Below are positions 24,972 through 32,051 of a stretch of DNA of 64,000 nucleotides, piece after piece. This stretch comes from E44-bin32 sp034430595. Lineage in GTDB: Bacteria; Chloroflexota; Anaerolineae; Anaerolineales; E44-bin32. Below the pieces are notes generated by a model, which saw only the letters and a program-made list of their open reading frames with translations, searched no databases and was not told where the DNA came from. How positions within the stretch are numbered: position 1 is the first letter of the stretch; every line of letters begins with the position of its first letter. A program made the translations under genes and the position numbers. The stretch covers positions 1 through 64,000 of the forward strand of contig DAOUEL010000031.1 in the NCBI GenBank assembly GCA_034430595.1, given 5' to 3'.

Positions 24972-25907
24972 TTACCTTCTTCGCTCGAGCCGGAACACAC
25001 CCCGTCCAACGATCCAGGCCAGAGCGAATACGATCAGGGTTCCCAGCATCACCGCAATGATCGTTGTCAGGGCCGGGTTATGGATAAACGGCACTGTATA
25101 GTCTGGCAGGATCGAATAGAGCGGCTCTGCCGCGCGCTCGAGAAAGCCGCTCTGCCCGGCGATGTATTCCAGTCCATCGGGATGCGGTGAGGCAAGCGGA
25201 GAGAAGGCGGCCACAGCCAGCGCGAGAAACAGTCCGGCCAGGACAAAGATCGCCCCTTTGCGACCAGGCGCTTGTTCGCCGGTGTGGAGAACCTCAGGTC
25301 GGCTGACCTGCAACAAGCTGATCGCGCCGCTGGTGATCAACCCTTCCCCGATGCCGATCAGCGCGTGCACGCCGGCCATCGCCGGCAGCCCGAACTGTAA
25401 AGGGGACGTCCCGGAGACTGCAAGCTCAACTGAGGTAGCGATGGCACCCACCTCCACCGACAACCAGGCGGCTGCAAAGGCGGCCGCTACTCGGGCGGCC
25501 GACGTCTCGCCTATCCAGCGCAGCAACAGACGGTAGCACGCGTAGCCCGCGAAAGCCGTCAGCACGCCCATGTTGACGATGTTCCAGCCCAATGCGAGCA
25601 GCCCGCCATCCTGGAAGAGGAATGCCTGCACTCCGATCACGGCCGTCATAATCAGCGTCGCGGCCCATGGGCCGAGGACGATCGCCGCCAGCGTGCCGCC
25701 CAACAGGTGCCCCGAAGTGCCCGCTGCGATCGGAAAATTGATCGCCTGGGCGGCGAAAACGAAGGCCGCCAGAATGCCCATCAGCGGCACCTGGCGTTCG
25801 CCCAATTGATCCCGGGTCTGGCGGATCGCAATCCAGATCAGGACAACGGCCAGGATCCAACCCACGACGGCAACGGTAGTCGAGAGAAAACCATCAGGGA
25901 TATGCAT
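24972..25907 (-). CDS. nikMN: Nickel/cobalt transporter substrate component, fused NikMN (CbiM plus PDGLE domain)
   Basis: This 311-residue protein starts MHIPDGFLS, the diagnostic CbiM/NikM N-terminus, in which the amino group of Met1 and His2 bind the metal. Later come FPIAAGTSGHLLGGTLAAIVLGPWAA near residues 62-85, with the third ligand His, and HALIGIGEGLIT near residue 190. The C-terminal part from about residue 222 is a NikN/PDGLE-type domain: two membrane helices flanking SPLASPHPDGLEYIAG. I place the start at 25907 because the chemistry requires the free MHI end. However, the strong AGGAGGAG site fits an ATG at 25928 better, leaving the start unresolved. Confidence 0.9.
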   Translation of the reverse strand: MHIPDGFLSTTVAVVGWILAVVLIWIAIRQTRDQLGERQVPLMGILAAFVFAAQAINFPIAAGTSGHLLGGTLAAIVLGPWAATLIMTAVIGVQAFLFQDGGLLALGWNIVNMGVLTAFAGYACYRLLLRWIGETSAARVAAAFAAAWLSVEVGAIATSVELAVSGTSPLQFGLPAMAGVHALIGIGEGLITSGAISLLQVSRPEVLHTGEQAPGRKGAIFVLAGLFLALAVAAFSPLASPHPDGLEYIAGQSGFLERAAEPLYSILPDYTVPFIHNPALTTIIAVMLGTLIVFALAWIVGRGVFRLERRR

Positions 25908-25947
25908 TTTGATCGGTGAGAACAGCATGTCCAGCTCTCCTCCTGTT

Positions 25948-26391
25948 TCAGGTTGAATTTTTCTGATCCTTGCGGCAGCTTGCGCAAAGCCCTTCCAGCG
26001 TCAGGTGGTTCATGTCGACGCGAAAATCCGTCTCTCGCTGCACCATTTCCTGTAGCGGTTTGATACGCTCCGAATCGAGTTCCTGAACCCCCCCGCACAC
26101 CCGGCAGACTAGGTGTGCATGAGGGTGATTGGAATCACGCAGGGAAAATTGCAGTGGCTCAAGGCTGGTAGAAAAGGTGTCGATCATACCGGCCCCCTGC
26201 AGCGACTCGACCGTGCGGTAAACCGTGGTCAGGTTCAGCCCAGGCAGGCGCTTTACCGCACTCTGATAGACCTGCTGCGCGGTCAGGTGTCCCCCGAGAT
26301 GGGCGATTGTTTCAAGAATAATCGTTCGCTGGGCTGTTACGCGATACCCGCGTGCTCGCATCGTATCGGCCAAACGTTTGCCACATGACAT
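25948..26391 (-). CDS. Fur-family metalloregulator, probably nickel-responsive (Nur-like)
   Basis: This 147-residue repressor has the Fur winged helix (RGYRVTAQRTIILETIAHLGGHLTAQQVYQ, then LNLTTVYRTVESLQ) and a dimerisation domain with the sensor HPHAHLVCRVCGGVQEL. The structural zinc site is made by CRVC and the C-terminal CASC. AAGGAT lies 6 bases before the ATG at 26391. It heads the operon with the NikMN, NikQ and NikO genes, and an inverted TGCAA/TTGCAA repeat stands just upstream. Regulation of nickel (or cobalt) uptake, including its own operon, is the natural inference. Zinc or iron sensing cannot be excluded from sequence alone. Confidence 0.88.
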   Translation of the reverse strand: MSCGKRLADTMRARGYRVTAQRTIILETIAHLGGHLTAQQVYQSAVKRLPGLNLTTVYRTVESLQGAGMIDTFSTSLEPLQFSLRDSNHPHAHLVCRVCGGVQELDSERIKPLQEMVQRETDFRVDMNHLTLEGLCASCRKDQKNST

Positions 26392-26402
26392 ACAGCTATC
26401 CT

Positions 26403-26424
26403 TTGCATCTGCAATCTTTTGCAA
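26403..26424 (-). promoter_or_regulatory. Nur-box-like overlapping palindromes upstream of the Fur-family gene
   Basis: The + strand reads TTGCA-TC-TGCAA and, sharing the middle half-site, TGCAA-TCTT-TTGCAA. The second arrangement is close to the Streptomyces Nur box as I recall it (TTGCAA, five bases, TTGCAA), here with a four-base spacer. It sits 12-33 bases upstream of the start codon, inside the promoter/leader region of the fur-nik operon. Confidence 0.5.
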
Positions 26425-26441
26425 GACTAGCATGGGCAGCA

Positions 26442-26693
26442 TGCAGTGTCAAGGATGGAATTCATGGTAAGGCGGGTGACTTCCGGACAGGACGTGAACA
26501 GCCTGCAGGTCATATTCCAGGAAGAACGACTTTAGTTAGCTTTAGCGACGATTGGCATGAACTCAGTGGTGGGCAGAGCGCACATGCAGCCTATTGTGCG
26601 CGGGAGAATCCTAAAGCGGGATGCATGGGACTTAGCCGCCGTAATCCATCCACCGGGCTGGATAACCGTAAGCCCCGCTCCAGGATTGGGCCA
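26442..26693. other. Intergenic sequence downstream of the permease remnant
   Basis: About 250 bases lie between the Fur-gene promoter and the stop of the decayed permease. I see no gene, repeat or terminator of confidence here. Confidence 0.4.
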
Positions 26694-27133
26694 TCAATCG
26701 CGCCGGCCGAAAAGCAGGATCGCTGGAACCAGGAAGAGAACGCAGAAGGCCAATATGACGGCGACATCGGTCGCCAGTGGGTAGAGCCGGACCAGATCCA
26801 TGAATTGAGCCGGTAGGCTGCCCTGCAGAGCAACCTGCCGGAGAGGATCAACACCGTAGGTTACCGGGTTGATTTTCGAGAGCAGGTCCATCCAGAGCGG
26901 AACCCCGGTCAGAGGAAAGAAAGCCCCCGACAGAAAGAACATCGGCAGCATGACGAAGTTAATGATGGTATGAAAACCCTCCATCGTCTTCTGCCGTGCC
27001 GCGATCAGGACGCCGAGCGAGGTCAAGACGACCGCCAGCAGCAGCATCAACCGATCAGCATCGCCAGCTGGTCCAACCCGAGCCGGATACCCAGCAAAGG
27101 AGCGAAGATCATCACGAGCACACCCTGGCGATC
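26694..27133 (-). pseudogene. ABC-2 type permease remnant, N-truncated and frameshifted
   Basis: The minus strand encodes the C-terminal two-thirds of an ABC-2 (DrrB/NodJ-like) permease: LAVVLTSLGVLIAARQKTM, LPMFFLSGAFFPLTGVPLWM and INPVTYGVDPLRQVAL, then a last helix and LLFGRRD. Just upstream, the sequence GVLVMIFAPLLGIRLGLDQL continues the protein in a different frame and meets a TGA near 27054. A single-base frameshift therefore separates the two parts. The N-terminal helices and a start codon are missing. No partner ATPase is nearby, so this is a dead gene fragment. Confidence 0.75.
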
Positions 27134-27300
27134 TTAGCATGATCCACCCGAGGTAGTAATTCGTTTGCAGTCCTGACGCGCGTACGGAAAACCGTTACAA
27201 TCCTTAATGCGAACTCGCGCCCTGCAGTTCGAGATCCAGGGGGAGTAACTTCGAACCCGTCAGGCGCATCAAAGCTTAAGAACAAAAGAAGGAGAGCGTT

Positions 27301-28587
27301 ATGGGAAAAGATACCCTTTCGATCAAAGACAACCGCACCGGAAAAGAATACGAGCTGCCAATTGAGAATGACACGCTTCGGGCGATGGATCTGCGTCAGA
27401 TCAAAGTCAATCCGGATGACTTCGGGTTGATGTCTTATGATCCGGCCTATAAGAACACCGCCTCCACCAAGAGCACCATCACCTTCATCGACGGCGATAA
27501 GGGAATCCTGCGCTACCGCGGCTACCCGATCGAGCAGTTAGCCGAGAAAGCCACCTTCCTTGAAACGGCCTATTTGATCCTCTTCGGTGAGCTCCCAACA
27601 CGTGAAGAACTAGACGCCTGGGTGTTCGACATCACCCACCACACCATTCTGCATGAGAACGTAAAAGGTTTGATGCAGGCTTTCCGCTACGACGCCCACC
27701 CGATGGGGATGCTGATCTCCTCCGTTGCGGCGCTATCAACTTTCTACCCGGAAGCCCGCAATGTCGATGATGCAGATAACCGCCTGTACCAGATTAAACG
27801 CCTGCTCGCCAAGGTTCCCACCATCGCCGCATTTTCCTACCGTCATATCCGGGGACTGCCCTATGTTTATCCGGATAACGACCTGAGCTACACCGGCAAT
27901 TTCCTGAGCATGATGTTCAAGATGTCGGAAGCGAAATACGCACCGAATCCGGTGCTCGAGCATGCGCTGGACGTGCTCTTTATCCTGCACGCCGACCACG
28001 AGCAGAACTGCAGCACCAGCACCATGCGCAACATCGGTTCTTCGAAGGCGGATCCGTACAGCGCATTTGCCGGCGCGGCCGCTGCACTCTACGGGCCCCT
28101 GCATGGTGGCGCGAACGAGGCCGTGCTGCGAATGCTGGATGAAATCGGGGATGTCAAACACGTTCCCGAGTACGTCAAGCGGGTCAAGGAAGGCGAATTT
28201 CGCTTGATGGGCTTTGGTCATCGGGTCTACAAAAATTACGATCCGCGCGCCAAAATCATCAAGGACGTAGCCGATCAGGTCTTTGAAGTGACCGGCCGCA
28301 ATCCGCACCTCGATATTGCCCTTGAACTCGAGCGGATCGCTTTGGAGGACGAGTACTTCGTCTCCCGCAAGCTTTATCCCAATGTCGACTTCTACTCGGG
28401 CATCATCTACCAGGCGATGGGGCTGCCGGTATCGCTCTTCCCGGTGTTATTTGCCATCGGCCGAACCGCCGGTTGGCTGGCTCAATGGCAAGAGATGCTG
28501 GAAGACCCGGAGCAGGCCATCGCCCGCCCGCGGCAGGTGTTCCTTGGCGAGGACCAGCGCAACTTCATTCCGATCGCCAAGCGCTGA
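27301..28587 (+). CDS. gltA: Citrate synthase
   Basis: This 428-residue type II enzyme condenses acetyl-CoA and oxaloacetate to citrate. Family motifs are ITFIDGDKGILRYRGYPIEQLAE at about residues 60-82, LHADHEQNCSTSTMR near residues 229-243, GPLHGGANEAVLRML near 263-277, MGFGHRVYKNYDPRA near 302-316 and NVDFYSGIIY near 361-370. The catalytic His-His-Asp set is present. AAGGAGAG lies 5 bases upstream of the ATG. It precedes the CODH/ACS operon, whose product acetyl-CoA is its substrate, but it is separated by 270 bases, a palindrome and a likely new promoter. Confidence 0.96.
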   Translation: MGKDTLSIKDNRTGKEYELPIENDTLRAMDLRQIKVNPDDFGLMSYDPAYKNTASTKSTITFIDGDKGILRYRGYPIEQLAEKATFLETAYLILFGELPTREELDAWVFDITHHTILHENVKGLMQAFRYDAHPMGMLISSVAALSTFYPEARNVDDADNRLYQIKRLLAKVPTIAAFSYRHIRGLPYVYPDNDLSYTGNFLSMMFKMSEAKYAPNPVLEHALDVLFILHADHEQNCSTSTMRNIGSSKADPYSAFAGAAAALYGPLHGGANEAVLRMLDEIGDVKHVPEYVKRVKEGEFRLMGFGHRVYKNYDPRAKIIKDVADQVFEVTGRNPHLDIALELERIALEDEYFVSRKLYPNVDFYSGIIYQAMGLPVSLFPVLFAIGRTAGWLAQWQEMLEDPEQAIARPRQVFLGEDQRNFIPIAKR

Positions 28588-28614
28588 TCATCCCCGTTTC
28601 GAATCGGATGGTCT

Positions 28615-28643
28615 CGTAGGGGCGGGATAATCCCGCCCCTACG
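28615..28643. repeat. Palindromic GGGGC-core repeat
   Basis: Perfect 13-base arms (CGTAGGGGCGGGA and its complement) flank a TAA loop. It lies 27 bases after the citrate synthase stop and belongs to the same family as the cluster at 43192-43479. It could act as a terminator, but no U tract follows. Confidence 0.8.
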
Positions 28644-28744
28644 TGGTTCTTAAGACATCGTTTCCAACGAGGACGTGGAGAGATCTACCCGGACGCCCCG
28701 GTGCGCATTCCACTTCATCCTAAGATCCTGCGAAAAACCAACTG

Positions 28745-28774
28745 TTGTAATAGGGTAGGAATGGTGCATATAAA
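28745..28774 (+). promoter_or_regulatory. Likely promoter of the CODH/ACS operon
   Basis: TTGTAA (28745-28750) and TATAAA (28769-28774) are separated by 18 bases. They lie about 85 bases before the first gene of the operon and are the only promoter-like pair in this intergenic region. Confidence 0.45.
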
Positions 28775-28858
28775 GGACAACTTACCGTGCGAATCTGTGA
28801 CTTTCCCCACTATTGAATTCCCTGCCCTCGAAGCATGATCTAAACAGTTCCGGACGTC

Positions 28859-29665
28859 GTGAAGTGGGAGTGTGTCGTAGTGCGGGATACCGGCCTGGCC
28901 GAGAATCCCTTTTCCATTTTAGCGGTCACCCAGGGCAGGTGGGGGGAGCGGATTGCGCAGAACATCGCCGACCATGCTCCAGCCACCTGGGACGTGCATA
29001 CCTGGGCCGCTCCGCGCGTCATTCCCCCGATCGTCGACTATCCTGAAGACTACCTGCCTGACTCATTCCCCCAGGTCGATATGGTCCTGGCCCTGGGGGA
29101 TGTACCCGGCTTCGCACAGCTCGTGCCGGAGATCGCCCGCATGAGCGGGGCGCGCGCCGTCCTGGCTCCTATCGACCGCAACGCCTCGCTGCCCGAAGGC
29201 TTGGCCCGGCAAGTGAAAGGCTGGCTCGAGGCAATCGACGTAGCCGTCGCCTTCCCCAAGCCATTTTGCTCGCTGACCGAATCAAGCTACAACCGCACGC
29301 CTCTCGTGCAGCCGCTGGAAGATGAGACCTTGAAGCGTTTCGCACGCCATTATGGACGCCCGAGTTTCCGGATCGAAGTCGAAGGCGGGCTGATTAGCGA
29401 GATTGAAGTGCTGCGCGATGCCGGCTGCGGATGCGCCGCTAACATCGCACAAGGCTTACTCGGCACAGCGGTCCAAGATGCCATCGAAGCGGCTGGCCTT
29501 CTCCACCACCACTTCCCATGCCTCGCCGATATGCAGAAGGATGGCGACTACCACGACACGCTGATGCATGTTTCGGGGAATTTACTCAAGGACACCATAA
29601 GGGAAGCGCTTAGACCCCACCTTGAGGCAAGCTACATTCGTCCGCAAGGCCGCCATGAGACTTAG
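28859..29665 (+). CDS. DUF166 family protein, first gene of the CODH/ACS operon
   Basis: This 268-residue soluble protein fits the DUF166 family. An N-terminal TQGRWGERIAQNIADH motif (residues about 23-38) is followed by PIVDYPEDYLPDSFPQVDMVLALGD and a central ARAVLAPIDRNASLPEG. A cysteine cluster EVLRDAGCGCAANIAQGL lies near residues 182-199, then LLHHHFPCLADMQKDGDYHDTL. The CxC plus the distal Cys and three consecutive His residues look like a metal or Fe-S site. The family's reaction is not established; DUF166 genes also occur near CODH/ACS in archaea and some forms are selenoproteins (from memory). The start is a GTG without a clear ribosome-binding site. The gene is followed after 18 bases by a small HMA-like gene. 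Confidence 0.75.
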   Translation: MKWECVVVRDTGLAENPFSILAVTQGRWGERIAQNIADHAPATWDVHTWAAPRVIPPIVDYPEDYLPDSFPQVDMVLALGDVPGFAQLVPEIARMSGARAVLAPIDRNASLPEGLARQVKGWLEAIDVAVAFPKPFCSLTESSYNRTPLVQPLEDETLKRFARHYGRPSFRIEVEGGLISEIEVLRDAGCGCAANIAQGLLGTAVQDAIEAAGLLHHHFPCLADMQKDGDYHDTLMHVSGNLLKDTIREALRPHLEASYIRPQGRHET

Positions 29666-29683
29666 TCGAAGGAGGACGATTTA

Positions 29684-29995
29684 ATGGAAGAGCTCATCTT
29701 TGAGATGCCGTCGATGTACGGCGACCACCACGTGCTGAAGGTGAGAGATGCACTGACCGAAATTGAGGGGATCCATGAAATCTATGCCAGCTCAGCCTGG
29801 AAACAACTGATGATTTCCTATGATCCCAAGCTGGTGGAACCGGCAGAGATCGAGAAGGTCCTGACCGCAGCAGGCTACCCGCCCAACGAAGGTGAGCCAC
29901 CACTGCTTGTGCACCCTACCAGTATTAAACGAGACCCGCAGTGGGCGCTTTTCGGCGTTCGGGTCACAGAGACTAACCCGGCGGATTTGAAGTAA
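29684..29995 (+). CDS. Small HMA-fold-like protein without metal-binding cysteines
   Basis: This 103-residue protein looks like a heavy-metal-associated (ferredoxin-like beta-alpha-beta-beta-alpha-beta) domain: ELIFEMPSMYGDHHVLKVRDALTEI, then GIHEIYASSAWKQLMISYDPKLV and EIEKVLTAAGYPP. The position of the CxxC metal-binding loop of HMA domains is occupied by MYGDHH, which has two histidines but no cysteine. A 35-residue tail follows. AGGAGG lies 8 bases before the ATG. Being between the DUF166 gene and cooS, it could be a metal chaperone or a scaffold for CODH maturation. That is inference from context. Confidence 0.7.
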   Translation: MEELIFEMPSMYGDHHVLKVRDALTEIEGIHEIYASSAWKQLMISYDPKLVEPAEIEKVLTAAGYPPNEGEPPLLVHPTSIKRDPQWALFGVRVTETNPADLK

Positions 29996-30036
29996 TAGAT
30001 CCAGTTTTATCCATTTCAGGATTGAGGAGTAGCCCT

Positions 30037-32037
30037 ATGTCTCCAAAGAAAGTTCGTACACCCGAGGAAGCAAGCCGGGACCCGGCGACGATTTCCATGC
30101 TTGAGTTTGCCTGCAATAGTGAGTATGAAACCTCATTCTCGCGCGCCGACAACATGGCCCCCTGCCCGATCGGCAGCGATGGCCTGTGCTGCAAGGTATG
30201 CAGTCAGGGCCCCTGCCGGCTAGTGAAGGAAGGCCAGGTAGGCGTCTGCGGCGCCACGCGCGAAACGGTGGCGGCGCGCAATTTCGCCCGCATGGTCGCC
30301 GCAGGCGCCGCTTCGCATTCCGACCATGGGCGCGATTTGGCCTACACCCTGCTGGCGGCCGCAGAAGGCCACGCGCCTGATTACAAGGTGCGCGATGCTG
30401 CCAAGCTGCGCGAGATGGCGCATTATCTCGGGATCGCGGCCGACGGCAAGGAAATCAACGACCTCGCTCGCGAGGTGGCGCTGGCCGCGTTGAATGAGTT
30501 CGGCAAGCCCACCGGTGAAATCGTCTACCTCAAGCGCGCCCCGAAAAAGCGCCAGGAAATCTGGAAGAAGGTCGGTATTGAACCGCGCAACGTCGACCGC
30601 GAAATCGTCGAGATGATGCACCGCACCCATATTGGTAACGACCAGGATGCCGAGCACATTCTCGACCACGCCATGCGCGCTGCGCTCGGCGACGGCTGGG
30701 GTGGATCGATGCTCGCGACTGATCTATCCGATGTGCTCTTCGGCACGCCAGGTCCGGTGGCCTCGGAAGCAAACTTGGGCATCCTGCAAAAGGATCAGGT
30801 CAACATCATCATCCACGGCCATGAACCGACGCTGTCGGAGATGATCGTCGCCGCGGCCCAGGACCCCGAGATGATCGAATACGCTAAGAGCAAGGGCGCC
30901 AGCGGCATCACCATGGGCGGCATCTGCTGCACGGCAAACGAAACGCTGATGCGACAGGGCGTTCCGCTGGCAGGCAACTTCCTGCAGCAGGAGCTGGCGA
31001 TCTTAACCGGCGTCGTCGACGCAATGGTCGTCGACATCCAGTGCATTATGCAGGGCGTCGTCAAACTTGCAGACCAGTTCCATACCGAGATCATTACCAC
31101 CTCGCCCAAGGCCAAGATCACCGGTGCCACCCACATGCAGTTCGACGAAGAGCGCGCCATGGAGATTGCCAAAGAGATCGTCCGCACCGCGTGCGATCGC
31201 TTCACCGAGCGTAAATCCGAGGTCAACATCCCGGATATGAGCTCCGAACTGATCCCCGGTTTCTCTCACGAATACATCAACTACGCGCTCGGCGGGACGT
31301 ACCGCGGCTCGCTGCGCCCGCTGAACGACGCCATCATGTCCGGACGCATTCGCGGCGTGGTAGCCAACATCGGCTGCAACAACGCCCGCGTCTGCCACGA
31401 CGAGCTCCACCGCCATGTCGTGACGGAATTCATCAAGAACGACGTGCTCGTTGTCGAAACGGGCTGTGGTGCGATCGCCAGCGCCAAGCAGGGCTACATG
31501 CGCCCGGAGGCCGCCCTGGAACACGCTGGACCCGGCTTACGGGAGGTGTGCGAGGCAGTTGGCATCCCGCCTGTACTGCATATGGGCTCCTGTGTCGACA
31601 ACTCCCGCATCTTGACCGTACTGGCTCAGATGGCCACCGAGGGCGGGCTGGGCGATGACATCAGCGACATCCCCGCCGTCGGCATGGCCCCCGAGTGGAT
31701 GAGCGAAAAAGCGATCTCGATCGCGACATACTGCGTCGCCTCAGGTGCCTATGTGATCATGGGTCACTCCAGTCCGGTTTCTGGTGTCGATAAGGTGACT
31801 GAGATCATCAGCGATGGCTGGGAAAGCAAGGTGGGTGGACGCTTGGAGTTCACCAACGACGGCGACGAAATTGTACGCCGCTCGCTTGCCCACATCGACA
31901 AGAAACGAGCCGAGCTCGGCCTGCCGGAATACGATCCCTCCAACTGGGGCAAGAGCGGTGACTGGAGAATCGACGAACTGGTTGAGCTCCCGCTGGCCGA
32001 GAAAATCGGCGCGGTTTACGGCAATTCATCGAACTAG
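30037..32037 (+). CDS. cooS: Anaerobic Ni-Fe-S carbon monoxide dehydrogenase catalytic subunit
   Basis: This 666-residue subunit interconverts CO2 and CO at the Ni-Fe-S C-cluster. N-terminal cysteines in APCPIGSDGLCCKVCSQGPCRL at about residues 44-65 bind the D and B clusters. C-cluster ligands and conserved stretches include HGHEPTLSEM near residue 265, GGICCTANE near 296, NIGCNNARVCHDELH near 447, VETGCGAIASAKQGYM near 478 and HMGSCVDNSR near 520. I chose the ATG at 30037, 7 bases after GAGGAG, rather than a TTG at 30022. acsB follows after 14 bases, so this is the CODH (AcsA) half of the bifunctional CODH/ACS complex rather than an energy-conserving monofunctional CODH. Confidence 0.97.
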   Translation: MSPKKVRTPEEASRDPATISMLEFACNSEYETSFSRADNMAPCPIGSDGLCCKVCSQGPCRLVKEGQVGVCGATRETVAARNFARMVAAGAASHSDHGRDLAYTLLAAAEGHAPDYKVRDAAKLREMAHYLGIAADGKEINDLAREVALAALNEFGKPTGEIVYLKRAPKKRQEIWKKVGIEPRNVDREIVEMMHRTHIGNDQDAEHILDHAMRAALGDGWGGSMLATDLSDVLFGTPGPVASEANLGILQKDQVNIIIHGHEPTLSEMIVAAAQDPEMIEYAKSKGASGITMGGICCTANETLMRQGVPLAGNFLQQELAILTGVVDAMVVDIQCIMQGVVKLADQFHTEIITTSPKAKITGATHMQFDEERAMEIAKEIVRTACDRFTERKSEVNIPDMSSELIPGFSHEYINYALGGTYRGSLRPLNDAIMSGRIRGVVANIGCNNARVCHDELHRHVVTEFIKNDVLVVETGCGAIASAKQGYMRPEAALEHAGPGLREVCEAVGIPPVLHMGSCVDNSRILTVLAQMATEGGLGDDISDIPAVGMAPEWMSEKAISIATYCVASGAYVIMGHSSPVSGVDKVTEIISDGWESKVGGRLEFTNDGDEIVRRSLAHIDKKRAELGLPEYDPSNWGKSGDWRIDELVELPLAEKIGAVYGNSSN

Positions 32038-32051
32038 GGAGGCAGCATACA

